A stretch of DNA of 59,694 nt from Micromonospora sp. HK10. Lineage in GTDB: Bacteria > Actinomycetota > Actinomycetes > Mycobacteriales > Micromonosporaceae. Below are positions 25,377-33,526 of this stretch, piece after piece. Position numbers and translations under genes: made by a program. Where the stretch lies: positions 1-59,694 of the forward strand of contig NZ_KQ058833.1 of NCBI RefSeq assembly GCF_000982955.1, written 5' to 3'. Positions within the stretch are counted from its first letter, which is position 1; the number at the start of each line of letters is the position of its first letter. A model generated the notes under the pieces. That model ran no database searches. It was given only the letters and a program-made list of their open reading frames with translations, and was not told the DNA's origin.

Positions 25377-26165
25377 ATGACCAGCGCGATCGGGGAACCC
25401 ACGATCGGCGACGTGTTCGGCGAGATGATCCGTGACGCGTACGCCGTCGCCACCGGCGTCGGGCCTCGGCCGCTGGCCGGCGGACGGCTGCCCCGGCCGG
25501 TCATCGAGATCATCGAACGGGACGACGGCCTGGTCAACGGCGCACCCGCCGGGCACTACCTGGACCCGCCGGAGCACTGGCAACCGCACGACCACCGGGC
25601 CGTCGCCCGGGTCCACGGTGAGGTGCTGGACATCGGCGTGGGCGCCGGCCGGATCGCGCTGCACCTGCAGGAGCAGGGGGTGCCGGTGACCGGGCTGGAC
25701 ATCTCGGCCGGCGCGCTGCGGGTCAGCCGGCACCGGGGCGTACGCGAGCTGGTGTACGGCACGGTCGACGAGCACGCCGCCGGCGACCGCCGGTACGACA
25801 CGTTCCTGCTGCTCGGCAACAACCTCGGGCTGCTGGAGGGTCGGGAACGGGCACCGGCGTTCCTGGCCGCGCTCGCCGCCCTGGCCCGTCCCGGCGCGCA
25901 GGTGATCGCGCACGGCACCGACCCGTACGGCACCACCGATCCGGTGCACACCGGCTACCACGAGCGCAACCGGCGGCGCGGCCGGCTGGGCGGGCAGCTG
26001 CGGCTGCGGTTGCGCTACCGGCTGCTCGGCACCGAGTGGTTCGACTACCTGGTCTGCTCGGTCGACGAGCTGGCCGAGCTGGTCCACGGCACCCCGTGGC
26101 GACTGGCCGACGTGGACGAGCACGACCGCCCCTACTACCTGGCCACGCTCACCCTGCGGGGTTAG
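25377..26165 (+). CDS. Class I SAM-dependent methyltransferase
   Basis: A 262-aa Rossmann-fold methyltransferase. Motif I is VLDIGVGAGRIALHL near residue 82, and the acidic residue after strand 2 is in VTGLDISAGAL. The substrate is unknown; an N-terminal segment of about 75 residues and a C-terminal part (TLTLRG) frame the fold. ATG at 25377 follows GGATAGCGTCACCAGA, a weak ribosome site. A strong terminator follows the stop. Confidence 0.85.
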   Translation: MTSAIGEPTIGDVFGEMIRDAYAVATGVGPRPLAGGRLPRPVIEIIERDDGLVNGAPAGHYLDPPEHWQPHDHRAVARVHGEVLDIGVGAGRIALHLQEQGVPVTGLDISAGALRVSRHRGVRELVYGTVDEHAAGDRRYDTFLLLGNNLGLLEGRERAPAFLAALAALARPGAQVIAHGTDPYGTTDPVHTGYHERNRRRGRLGGQLRLRLRYRLLGTEWFDYLVCSVDELAELVHGTPWRLADVDEHDRPYYLATLTLRG

Positions 26166-26169
26166 GCCG

Positions 26170-26206
26170 GGGGCCCCGTTCATCGGTACGCGACGAACGG
26201 GGCCCC
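26170..26206. terminator. Bidirectional hairpin terminator
   Basis: GGGGCCCCGTTC at 26170-26181 pairs perfectly with 26195-26206 across 13 nt, between convergent genes. Confidence 0.85.
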
Positions 26207-26215
26207 GCCGGGCAT

Positions 26216-26503
26216 TCAGACCTGGACGGTGGGGGTGGTCTGCTCCGGCGGCAGGCCGCCGTCGCCGTCGACCACCTCGTCCGGGGTGCCGTCCTCGTCG
26301 ATGTCGACCATGGTGATGTCCACCTTGCCGTCACCGTCGGTGTCGAACTGGAACAGGTCGGCCTTGCCGTCGCCGTCGGTGTCCACCACCCACACGTCGG
26401 TCCGCCCGTCGTTGTTGGTGTCCGCGCGCAGCAGGTCCACCCGCTCGTCGCCGCGGGTCTCCACGGTCTCCGTGCTCTCCGCGCTCTCCGGTGCCTGGCT
26501 CAT
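26216..26503 (-). CDS. Small acidic protein with DxDGDGxxD calcium-type repeats
   Basis: A 95-aa very acidic protein with no signal peptide or membrane segment. After a Glu/Ser/Thr-rich N-terminus it carries at least four 11-13 residue repeats of the type DTNNDGRTDVW, DTDGDGKADLF, DTDGDGKVDIT and DIDEDGTPDEV. These resemble dockerin, thrombospondin-3 or EF-hand-loop calcium sites. It probably binds calcium in the cytoplasm, but no partner is evident. It is convergent with the methyltransferase and divergent from the hydroxyacyl-CoA dehydrogenase. Confidence 0.75.
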   Translation of the reverse strand: MSQAPESAESTETVETRGDERVDLLRADTNNDGRTDVWVVDTDGDGKADLFQFDTDGDGKVDITMVDIDEDGTPDEVVDGDGGLPPEQTTPTVQV

Positions 26504-26668
26504 CTCGGTCCTTCCCTCGACGTTGGAGGCCGTCGTACCCGATCCGGCGCGCCCCCACGCATGCCGCCCGGGTCGGCCCTGCGTAGGGTCGCACCCAGGA
26601 ACGAGGAAGCGGCCGGCCCGGTGCGGCGGAGACCCCGCGCGCCCCCGCCGCCGCGACGAGGGGACGTC

Positions 26669-27526
26669 ATGAGTGGTCGTTTTGTGGTCGTCGGGGCCGG
26701 CACCATGGGCCTCGGCATCGCGTACGTGGCCGCCGGCGCCGGGTACGCCGTCGAGTTGGTGGAGGTGGACCCGGAGCGCGGCGCGGCCGCCGTACGGCGC
26801 CTCGGCGAGCTGTGGGACCGCGGGGTCCAGCGGGGCAAGCTGACCGCCGAGGCGGCGACGGCGAACCGGGAGCGGGTCATCCTGCGGGCTGGCCTCACCG
26901 AGGTCGCCGAGGGGCCTGACGTCATCGTGGAGGCGGTTCCCGAGCGGCTCGATCTCAAGCGCGCTGTGCTCGCCGCCGCCGCGGCGCGCCGGCCCGCCCT
27001 GCTCGGCAGCAATACCTCCAGCATCCCGATCGCCGCGCTGGCCGAAGGGCTGGACCGGCCGGCCGACTTCCTGGGCCTGCACTTCTTCAACCCGGTCTGG
27101 GCGATGGCGCTGCTCGAGATCGTGGTCGGCCCGGCCACCGCGTCGCACACCACCGAGGCGGCCGTCGCGCTCGCCGGGCGGCTGGGCAAGGACCCCGTCG
27201 TGGTACGCGACCTGCCCGGCTTCGCCACTTCCCGGCTCGGGGTCACCCTCGGCCTGGAGGCGATCCGGATGGTCGCCGACGGGGTGGCCAGCGCCGCCGA
27301 CATCGACAAGGCCATGGTGCTCGGCTATCGGCACCCGGTCGGCCCGCTGGAGCTGACCGACCTGGTCGGGCTGGATGTCCGCCTCGACATCGCCCGCACC
27401 CTCCAGGCCGCGTACGGGGACCGGTTCGCGCCGCCGCCGCTGCTCGTGGAGATGGTGGCCGCCGGCCGGCTGGGCAAGAAGTCCGGGCAGGGCTTCTACA
27501 CCTGGAAGGACGGGGCCAAGCATTGA
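26669..27526 (+). CDS. 3-hydroxyacyl-CoA dehydrogenase
   Basis: A 285-aa NAD-dependent dehydrogenase of the HBDH/PaaH/FadB2 class that oxidises or forms 3-hydroxyacyl-CoA. The Rossmann motif VVVGAGTMGLGIAY is at the N-terminus, the GLHFFNPV signature with the catalytic His is near residue 135, and the C-terminal dimer domain (DLVGLDVRLDIARTL, then KKSGQGFYTW) is complete. The stop overlaps the next gene's TTG start (TTGA), forming a two-gene beta-oxidation or phenylacetate-type operon. Confidence 0.92.
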   Translation: MSGRFVVVGAGTMGLGIAYVAAGAGYAVELVEVDPERGAAAVRRLGELWDRGVQRGKLTAEAATANRERVILRAGLTEVAEGPDVIVEAVPERLDLKRAVLAAAAARRPALLGSNTSSIPIAALAEGLDRPADFLGLHFFNPVWAMALLEIVVGPATASHTTEAAVALAGRLGKDPVVVRDLPGFATSRLGVTLGLEAIRMVADGVASAADIDKAMVLGYRHPVGPLELTDLVGLDVRLDIARTLQAAYGDRFAPPPLLVEMVAAGRLGKKSGQGFYTWKDGAKH

Positions 27527-28266
27527 GTGGATTGCGGGTCGAGGAGTTGGCGGACCGGCTGGTGGTCATTCTGGACCGGCCGGAGAAGCGCAACGCCATC
27601 GACGCCGACCTGATCGGCGAGCTCCACGAGGTCTGCGCCGAGCTGGAGGCGCGGCCGCGGCTGCTGCTGCTCACCGGCGGCACGGACGGCATCTTCGCCG
27701 GCGGGGCGGACATCGGTCAGCTCCGCGAGCGGGGCCGGCTGGACGCGCTGGCCGCCATCAACCAGGCCGCCTTCGCTCGGATCCGGGCGCTGCCGATGCC
27801 GACCGTGGCGGCCGTGGACGGCCCGGCGCTGGGCGGCGGCGCCGAACTGGCGTACGCCTGCGACCTGCGGGTGTGCACGAGCCGCGCGGTGTTCGGCCAG
27901 CCCGAGGTGCGGCTGGGCATCCTGGCCGGCGCGGGCGCGACCTACCGGCTGCCGGCGCTGGTCGGCGAGGCCCGAGCCAAGGAGCTGCTCTTCACCGGCC
28001 GGCGGGTGGACGCCGACGAGGCGCTGCGGATCGGGCTGGTCAACCGGGTGGTGGCCGAACCGGCGGAGCTGCTGCCCACCGCGCACGGCCTGCTCGACGA
28101 GATCGCCAAGGGCTCAGCCCTGGCGGTCCGGCTGACCAAGCTGGCCGTGGACTCCCCGGCCGCCGCCCACCCCCAGCTCGACCTGCTCAGCCAGGCGGTG
28201 CTCTTCGAGGACGAGGAGAAGCAGCGGCGGATGACCGAGTTCCTGGAGCGGCGCCGCAGCCGCTGA
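27523..28266 (+). CDS. Enoyl-CoA hydratase/isomerase (crotonase family)
   Basis: A 247-aa crotonase. The substrate-site RPEKRNAI, oxyanion-hole strand IFAGGADIGQL and GPALGGGAELAYACDLR are present, with an acidic residue near the usual catalytic position (PEVRLG). The TTG at 27523, overlapping the dehydrogenase stop, is the best start; no ATG or GTG fits in frame nearby. It should act with the upstream dehydrogenase on the same acyl-CoA. A perfect terminator follows. Confidence 0.9.
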   Translation: MSGLRVEELADRLVVILDRPEKRNAIDADLIGELHEVCAELEARPRLLLLTGGTDGIFAGGADIGQLRERGRLDALAAINQAAFARIRALPMPTVAAVDGPALGGGAELAYACDLRVCTSRAVFGQPEVRLGILAGAGATYRLPALVGEARAKELLFTGRRVDADEALRIGLVNRVVAEPAELLPTAHGLLDEIAKGSALAVRLTKLAVDSPAAAHPQLDLLSQAVLFEDEEKQRRMTEFLERRRSR

Positions 28267-28280
28267 GCCACCGGACAGCA

Positions 28281-28314
28281 CGAGGGCCGCACCGGCGAAC
28301 CGGTGCGGCCCTCG
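28281..28314. terminator. Perfect bidirectional terminator hairpin
   Basis: CGAGGGCCGCACCGG at 28281-28295 pairs with 28300-28314 around a CGAA tetraloop, a 15-bp perfect stem between convergent genes. Confidence 0.93.
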
Positions 28315-28321
28315 TCGTCGC

Positions 28322-29674
28322 TCAGTGCCGGAGCGTGACCCCGGCGTCGGCCAGCGCGGTGATCACCTTCGCGGACTCACCGAAGCCGATGACCAGCACG
28401 GCGTCCGCGCCGTACGCCTTGATCTCGCGGGCGCCGGTGGAGAAGTCCACCGGCGGCGCCGAGGCACCCTCCGGCGGCACGTACGTCAGCAGCTTGACCC
28501 GGTCCGCGCCCATGCCGGCCCGCTCCAGCTCGGCGCGGACGTTCTCCTGCAGGCCCTCGCCGTAGGAGTCCTTACGTGCCACGATGGCGATCTTGTGCGG
28601 CCCGTCGCGCATTATCACGTCGGCCAGGGCGCGGCCCTGCAGCCCGTCCGGCGGCGCGGTCCGGAAGTAGAGCCCCTTGTCGTCCACCGTGGTCAGGCCG
28701 GCGTCGGTGTTCGACGGGGAGAAGAGGATCCGCTTGGCCGCCACCACGTCCGGCAGCACGGCCCGCGAGATGCCGGACGCGCCCGCGCCGATTATCACGT
28801 GCACTCCGCTGGCGATGTGTGCGGCCACCGTCGCCTTGGCCACCTTCGGGTCGGTGCCGTCGTCGCCCTCGATCCAGGTGACCGGCTCGCCGAGCACCCC
28901 GCCGGCCGCGTTGATCTCCCGCACCGCGAGACCCACCCCGGCCGCCATCGGCGGGTACGCCAGCGCCAGGTCACCGGTCTTCGGCAGCAGCCCGCCGAGG
29001 ACCAGCGGCGAGCCGTCGCCCTTGTACGACTTGCCGCCGCGCTGCTTCTTCGCCGGCGGCGGGGCCTTGGTGCTCGCCGCCGACTCGTCGCCGGCGCCGA
29101 CGAACTCGGTCTTGCCGTCGTTGAGCTTCTGGTCGTCGAAGTGCAGGGTGGCGTAGCTGGCGGTGGCCGGCTCGCCGGCGTCGGTGAACCCGGCCCGGTC
29201 CAGCGACACCCCGCGGTACTCGATGTCGCGCCCCGCCCGGGCCAGCTGGAGGCAGGCCGCCGGCTCCTCGCAGCGCTCGCCGCCGTTCGTCACGCCGACG
29301 ATCTGCTTGGCGATCTCGGTCGGCTCGGTGGTGCCGGCGAGCTGAGCGGCGAGCGAACTGATCACCACCGCGTCGTACGACTCGGCGGAATAGAGGTAGT
29401 CCCGCAGCTTCGGGTCTACCGTGCGTAGCCGTTCCTTGAAGCTCTCCGGCAACTGCGTGAGGGGCGTGGTGCCCTTCATGCCGTTCAGAAGGTCCGCGCG
29501 GTCCTTCAGCTCGTCGGCGTACGAGTTCTGCATGTTGCCGTCGGTGCCGTAGAGGCGCACCTGGGTGGTGGTGGCTGCCTCTTCGGGCTGGTCGCTCCCG
29601 CAGGCGCTGGTAGCGAGCAGGAGCGCCGCGCAGGCCGTGGACAGGGCCGCGCGCGACGCGCGTGATACGGGCAT
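28322..29674 (-). CDS. Substrate-binding lipoprotein of branched-chain amino-acid ABC type
   Basis: A 450-aa periplasmic-binding-protein type 1 (LivJ-like) receptor. The signal peptide ends in a lipobox with the acylated Cys25 (LLLATSAC), so it is anchored outside the membrane. The second half has typical elements: LALAYPPMAAGVGLAVREIN, VIIGAGASGISRAVLP, and KIAIVARKDSYGEG. Domain order is unusual because about 200 residues precede the canonical core start. No permease or ATPase genes are adjacent, so it is an orphan receptor. Confidence 0.82.
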   Translation of the reverse strand: MPVSRASRAALSTACAALLLATSACGSDQPEEAATTTQVRLYGTDGNMQNSYADELKDRADLLNGMKGTTPLTQLPESFKERLRTVDPKLRDYLYSAESYDAVVISSLAAQLAGTTEPTEIAKQIVGVTNGGERCEEPAACLQLARAGRDIEYRGVSLDRAGFTDAGEPATASYATLHFDDQKLNDGKTEFVGAGDESAASTKAPPPAKKQRGGKSYKGDGSPLVLGGLLPKTGDLALAYPPMAAGVGLAVREINAAGGVLGEPVTWIEGDDGTDPKVAKATVAAHIASGVHVIIGAGASGISRAVLPDVVAAKRILFSPSNTDAGLTTVDDKGLYFRTAPPDGLQGRALADVIMRDGPHKIAIVARKDSYGEGLQENVRAELERAGMGADRVKLLTYVPPEGASAPPVDFSTGAREIKAYGADAVLVIGFGESAKVITALADAGVTLRH

Positions 29675-29840
29675 GGTCGTCCTTCCTCCGGCGAAGGTCC
29701 GTTGGGCACGATAGCGTGCCGCCGCTGGACACGGGACCGTGGAGGTCGCTCCGTCGGCACCCCGACTCCCGTTATTACGCAGCGTGACGGTGGGCCCGGT
29801 TCGGGGTCACCGCTTGACCCTTCGTCCTACAGTTCCGCAG

Positions 29841-30230
29841 GTGACCGACGAAGCACAGCAGACGCTGGACGATGCGACCGCCGTGCTCCGCTGGGCACTT
29901 GCCGGTGATGGCGACGGGGTGGTGGGCACCTTCGACGCCGTGGTGGACCGCTCCGGTCTGGCCGGCGCGTACGGGGTGGCCTGGTGCCTGGCCGCGACCA
30001 TGGTCGGTGACGACGCGCCGGCCGGCGGCGCCGCCCTCGACTTCCCGGGGATCGACCAGGCCGACTACGACACCCGCTGGGTGGCCCGCTTCGTCAGCGC
30101 GTACGCCAACGACGACATCGACACCGGGGAAGCCCTGTTCGGGGCCGCGGTGGCCGACGGCCAGCTCCCCGACTGCCTGCTCACCCTCGCCGGTTCGACG
30201 GTCGCGACGCTGCGCAGCCGGACGGGCTGA
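29841..30230 (+). CDS. Conserved hypothetical protein
   Basis: A 129-aa acidic cytoplasmic protein with no recognised domain. It is Ala/Asp-rich and helical (LDDATAVLRWALAG, then FVSAYANDDIDTGEALFGAAV). The GTG at 29841 is the only suitable start. It is 36 nt upstream of the DUF2786 gene and may be cotranscribed. Function is unknown. Confidence 0.65.
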   Translation: MTDEAQQTLDDATAVLRWALAGDGDGVVGTFDAVVDRSGLAGAYGVAWCLAATMVGDDAPAGGAALDFPGIDQADYDTRWVARFVSAYANDDIDTGEALFGAAVADGQLPDCLLTLAGSTVATLRSRTG

Positions 30231-30266
30231 CCGCGCGCCGCGGCGGGGCTGTGATAGCTCTGGTGC

Positions 30267-30971
30267 ATGTCCGAGGCGATGCTGAGCAAGGTCCGCAAGC
30301 TGCTCGCCCAGGCCGAGGACCCGGCCTGCACGCCCGCCGAGGCGGCGGCGTTCATGGCCAAGGCGACCGAGCTGATCGCGCGCTACGGCGTCGACCGGGC
30401 GCTGCTGGCCGCCCGGGCACCCGCCACCGACCCGGTCGGTGACCGGGTGGTCGAGGTGGTCGCCCCGTACGCCCGGGACAAGGCCGGCCTGCTCGCCGCC
30501 GTCGCCGAACCGCTGCGCTGCCGCTGCGTGCGGCGCCGCGCGGGGTCGGGCTTCGCCCTGCACCTGTTCGGCTTCGCCAGTGACCTGGAACGGGTCGAGC
30601 TGCTCTTCACGTCGCTGCTGGTGCAGGCCGCGCACGGGCTGGCCGGCGCGACCGTGCCGGCCGACGAACACCCGGCGGCGTTCCGGCGTACCTGGCTGGC
30701 CGGCTTCGCGCACGTGGTCGCCGAGCGGTTGCGGGCGGCCGAGGCGGGTGCGGTCGCCGACTCGGGGGCGCCCTCGGTGGCGCTGGTGCTGGCCGACCGC
30801 TCGGACCGGGTCCAGCGCCGGCTGGCCGAGGTCTACCCGCGGCTGCGGACCGCGCCGCGTCGCCGGCTCGCGGGCAGTGGCTTCGCTCCCGGCGCGGCGG
30901 CCGGCCGCCGCGCCGAGCTGGGCGGTACGGGCGTGACCGGCGCGGCCGGCTGGCCGGGCATCGGCCGTTGA
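30267..30971 (+). CDS. DUF2786 domain protein
   Basis: A 234-aa protein. Residues 5-45 match DUF2786 (KVRKLLAQAEDP, then TPAEAAAFMAKATELIARY), a short helical domain seen in actinobacteria and some phages. The remainder includes a segment common to the family (DLERVELLFTSLLVQA) and a low-complexity Gly/Ala C-terminus. Its biochemical role is unknown. It is convergent with the SRPBCC gene, 10 nt apart. Confidence 0.82.
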   Translation: MSEAMLSKVRKLLAQAEDPACTPAEAAAFMAKATELIARYGVDRALLAARAPATDPVGDRVVEVVAPYARDKAGLLAAVAEPLRCRCVRRRAGSGFALHLFGFASDLERVELLFTSLLVQAAHGLAGATVPADEHPAAFRRTWLAGFAHVVAERLRAAEAGAVADSGAPSVALVLADRSDRVQRRLAEVYPRLRTAPRRRLAGSGFAPGAAAGRRAELGGTGVTGAAGWPGIGR

Positions 30972-30981
30972 CCGGTCGGCG

Positions 30982-31497
30982 TCAGCCGGCGGCGCGGGTG
31001 ACCGTGGCGAGGTAGCGGCTGAGCAGCTCGTGCCAGCCGGCGGTGAGTGCCTTGCGGTAGCCCTCGGCCGCCTCGCCGTGCCGGTCGAAGTTGCGGTGCT
31101 CGACCTCGACCCAGGTCAGCTCCGGCGCCTCGGGCTGGAAGAGCACCTCCACCTCGCTGGCCCGCGCCGGGTCCGGCACCGGCACCCGGTCGGGACCGAT
31201 CTGCCAGGTGAAGACCAGCCGGCGGGGCGGGTCCCAGGTGAGCACCCGGCCCCAGTCGCTGCGGAAGCCGTACGGGCCGATCTCGTAGAACATGCCGCCG
31301 GCCCGCGGCTCGACGCCGAGCTCGGCCAGCGCCTCCGGTCCCGACCACGTGTATTCCGGCACCCACCAGTCGGTCAGCGACCCGGTGAAGACGGCGAACG
31401 CGGTTTCGGCCGAGGCGGGGACGAGGAGGTAAGTTCGTAGGGCAAACCGGTCAAATTCCTGACGAACCTCATCCGGGCCGGCTATCTCCTGTCCCAT
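30982..31497 (-). CDS. SRPBCC (AHSA1-like) domain protein
   Basis: A 171-aa START/Bet v1-fold protein. Typical elements are VPASAETAFAVFTGSLTDWW, GGMFYEIGPYG, the strand RLVFTWQI and the closing helix GWHELLSRYLA. Family members bind hydrophobic ligands or act as chaperone activators; the ligand is unknown. The ATG at 31497 is chosen over an upstream alternative because it follows GGAGATAGC-type spacing and gives the family length. It is divergent from the next hypothetical gene. Confidence 0.85.
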   Translation of the reverse strand: MGQEIAGPDEVRQEFDRFALRTYLLVPASAETAFAVFTGSLTDWWVPEYTWSGPEALAELGVEPRAGGMFYEIGPYGFRSDWGRVLTWDPPRRLVFTWQIGPDRVPVPDPARASEVEVLFQPEAPELTWVEVEHRNFDRHGEAAEGYRKALTAGWHELLSRYLATVTRAAG

Positions 31498-31706
31498 AGG
31501 CCCGGACCATACCGGCTGATGCCCCGGTGTGCAGCTTCGCGTGTGCCGGTTTCTCACCTCCGTCCCCGTTTTTCCGACAGCCCGTCGGGCCGACCTGGGT
31601 CCCGTGCGCCACCGACTCCCCGGGGCGGGGACGGATGCGCTGACCGAAACCGGGTAACCGCGGCTGATCCGGCCCGGGATGGACGGGCCAGCGGGGAGCG
31701 GGGAGC

Positions 31707-32840
31707 ATGAGCGAGAGCGCAGCCACCGAGCGGGGACCGGACCCGACGAGCGAACGCCCAGGGCACCGGCCCGAGGGCACGCCCGAGCCGGACGTCCTGC
31801 TGGACATCCCCGAGGTGACGGTCGACGAGATCCGGCTCGCGGTCGACGGACTCGACGCCGACCTGTCGCTGCGTGCCCGGCTGGCCAACCTGGTGCAGCT
31901 CGACGCCGGCGTCCGGGTGCACCTGGAGGGCGTGGAGCTGGACGTCACCGGCGTGAGCGCCGAGGCGCTGCTCAAGGTACGGCTGGAGAAGTTGGTCCAG
32001 ATCCTGGACCGGGCGCTCACCACCATCGACCGGAACCCGCAGGTCATCGAGGCGCTCGCGCGGTCGGCGGGGGTCTCGCTCGACGACGTGAACCGGGAGG
32101 CCCGCAAGCTCGCCGGTGTGGACGCACCCGTGGTCGACCAGTTCGGCGAGCAGGTCGGCGCGGTGGCCGACCGGGCGCTCCGCAGCCGCGACACGGCGGA
32201 ACCGGCGGCGGCGGAGCCGACCAGGGCTCGGCCACCCGAACCGCCGACGGGTGAGGCCGGGCAGGCGGCACCCGGTGCCGGCGGCGGGCCGACGCCGGCC
32301 GGTGAGACGGTGGGCGGCGCGGCCGTGGGCGGTCCGGCCGTGGCCGGCCCCCGCAGCGGCGGGTCCGTCGGCGGCCCGTCCGGCGGTGGCTCGACCGGCG
32401 GTGGCCCGTCCGGCGGCCCGTCCGGCGGTGGCCCGTCCGGCGGCCCTTCGGGCGGCGGCGCTGGGAAGCCCGCGCCGGGTGGTGCCGGTAGCGGAGAGTC
32501 CGGAGCGGGTGACGGGGGCGCGCGAAGGCCTGCGGCCGCTGGTGGCGGCGGGGAGTCCGAAGCCGGCGGTGGCGGCGCGGGGTCCGAAGCGGGCGGTGCC
32601 GGCGGCGGGGAGGACCGGCCGAGGGCTGACTCCGGTGCGGCGAAGCCGGCACCGGGAGGTGCCGGTGCGGGGCAGGCACCGGGGGCGAAGCAGCCGTCCG
32701 AGGCTGGGCGGCCCAGCGGCCCGAGCGCGGCCCAGCTCGCCGGGCAGGCCGGGGAGACACTGCGGCAGGCGGGCCGGAGCGTGTGGGAGGCGATCCAGGG
32801 CGGCATGGGCCAGAACCGTCAGCAGCGCCCCAAGCGCTGA
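31707..32840 (+). CDS. Hypothetical protein with conserved helical core and Gly/Pro/Ser tail
   Basis: A 377-aa protein. Residues 29-165 are a compact helical region (LDIPEVTVDEIRLAVDGLDA, LLKVRLEKLVQILDRALTTI). After that the sequence becomes Gly/Pro/Ser/Ala-rich, with GGPSGGGSTGGGPSGG-type repeats between about residues 215 and 250, and ends in a short basic helix (SVWEAIQGGMGQN). There is no signal peptide. The tail looks disordered. The core appears to be an actinobacterial family, but I cannot name a function. Confidence 0.7.
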   Translation: MSESAATERGPDPTSERPGHRPEGTPEPDVLLDIPEVTVDEIRLAVDGLDADLSLRARLANLVQLDAGVRVHLEGVELDVTGVSAEALLKVRLEKLVQILDRALTTIDRNPQVIEALARSAGVSLDDVNREARKLAGVDAPVVDQFGEQVGAVADRALRSRDTAEPAAAEPTRARPPEPPTGEAGQAAPGAGGGPTPAGETVGGAAVGGPAVAGPRSGGSVGGPSGGGSTGGGPSGGPSGGGPSGGPSGGGAGKPAPGGAGSGESGAGDGGARRPAAAGGGGESEAGGGGAGSEAGGAGGGEDRPRADSGAAKPAPGGAGAGQAPGAKQPSEAGRPSGPSAAQLAGQAGETLRQAGRSVWEAIQGGMGQNRQQRPKR

Positions 32841-32933
32841 GCGGCGTCCGGCGGCGCTCGGCACCCCCGGTCGCCTGCGGCGGCGCGAGCCGGATCGTCA
32901 CTGTCGCTTGCCGGTGGCACCTATGGTGGGCCG

Positions 32934-33371
32934 ATGTCCGAACAGTGGTCCTTGACCGTCGACTGCGCGCGCCCGCGCGAACTGGCCGAGTTCTGGTGCC
33001 GCGCCTTGGGATACGTCCCGGCCGCTCCCCCGGACGGGTTCGCCACCTGGGAGGAATGGCAGATCCACTGCAACGTTCCCGAGGACGAGTGGGACGACGG
33101 CGCCTTCATCGAGGACCCCGAGGGCGTCCGGCCCGGCATCTCGTTCCTGAAGGTGCCGGAGCCGAAGGTGGTCAAGAACCGGATGCACTTCGACCTCCAC
33201 GTCGGCGGCGGCCGGCAGGAGCCGTTCGACGTGCGCTGGCCGCGGATCCAGGCGGTGGTCGACACGCTGGTGGCGGCGGGCGGCACCGTGCTCCACGTGG
33301 ACGAACCGGACGACACTCCCGACCACGTGACGATGGCCGACCCGGAGGGCAACGAGTTCGACGTCCTGTAG
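32934..33371 (+). CDS. VOC-family glyoxalase-like protein
   Basis: A 145-aa protein with two beta-alpha-beta-beta-beta units of the vicinal oxygen chelate fold. Family features are WSLTVDCARPRELAEFWCRALGY-like opening (CARPRELAEFW), HFDLHV in the middle, and the closing MADPEGNEFDVL. His and Glu residues at strand ends may bind a metal. It is monocistronic, followed by a 17-bp terminator stem. The substrate is unknown. Confidence 0.87.
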   Translation: MSEQWSLTVDCARPRELAEFWCRALGYVPAAPPDGFATWEEWQIHCNVPEDEWDDGAFIEDPEGVRPGISFLKVPEPKVVKNRMHFDLHVGGGRQEPFDVRWPRIQAVVDTLVAAGGTVLHVDEPDDTPDHVTMADPEGNEFDVL

Positions 33372-33471
33372 GCCGTGCGGCTCAGGGCAGAAGCTCGGCC
33401 GGCGCCGCGTGATCCCGCCGATACGGCAGCGCCGCGAGCGGCACCGAAGCGCTGCTCGCGACGGGTGGTGC

Positions 33472-33514
33472 CCGCTGAGGTGGGGCGGCGGAACCTCCCG
33501 CCCCACCTCAGCGG
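33472..33514. terminator. Perfect 17-bp bidirectional terminator
   Basis: CCGCTGAGGTGGGGCGG at 33472-33488 pairs with 33498-33514 across 9 nt. It serves the VOC gene and the subtilase gene, which converge here. Confidence 0.92.
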
Positions 33515-33526
33515 ACCATCAGCGGG

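Noticed and set aside
29705..29720. GGCACGATAGCGTGCC as an operator
   Set aside because: The 6-bp arms are too short to separate from chance at this GC content; no regulator is linked.
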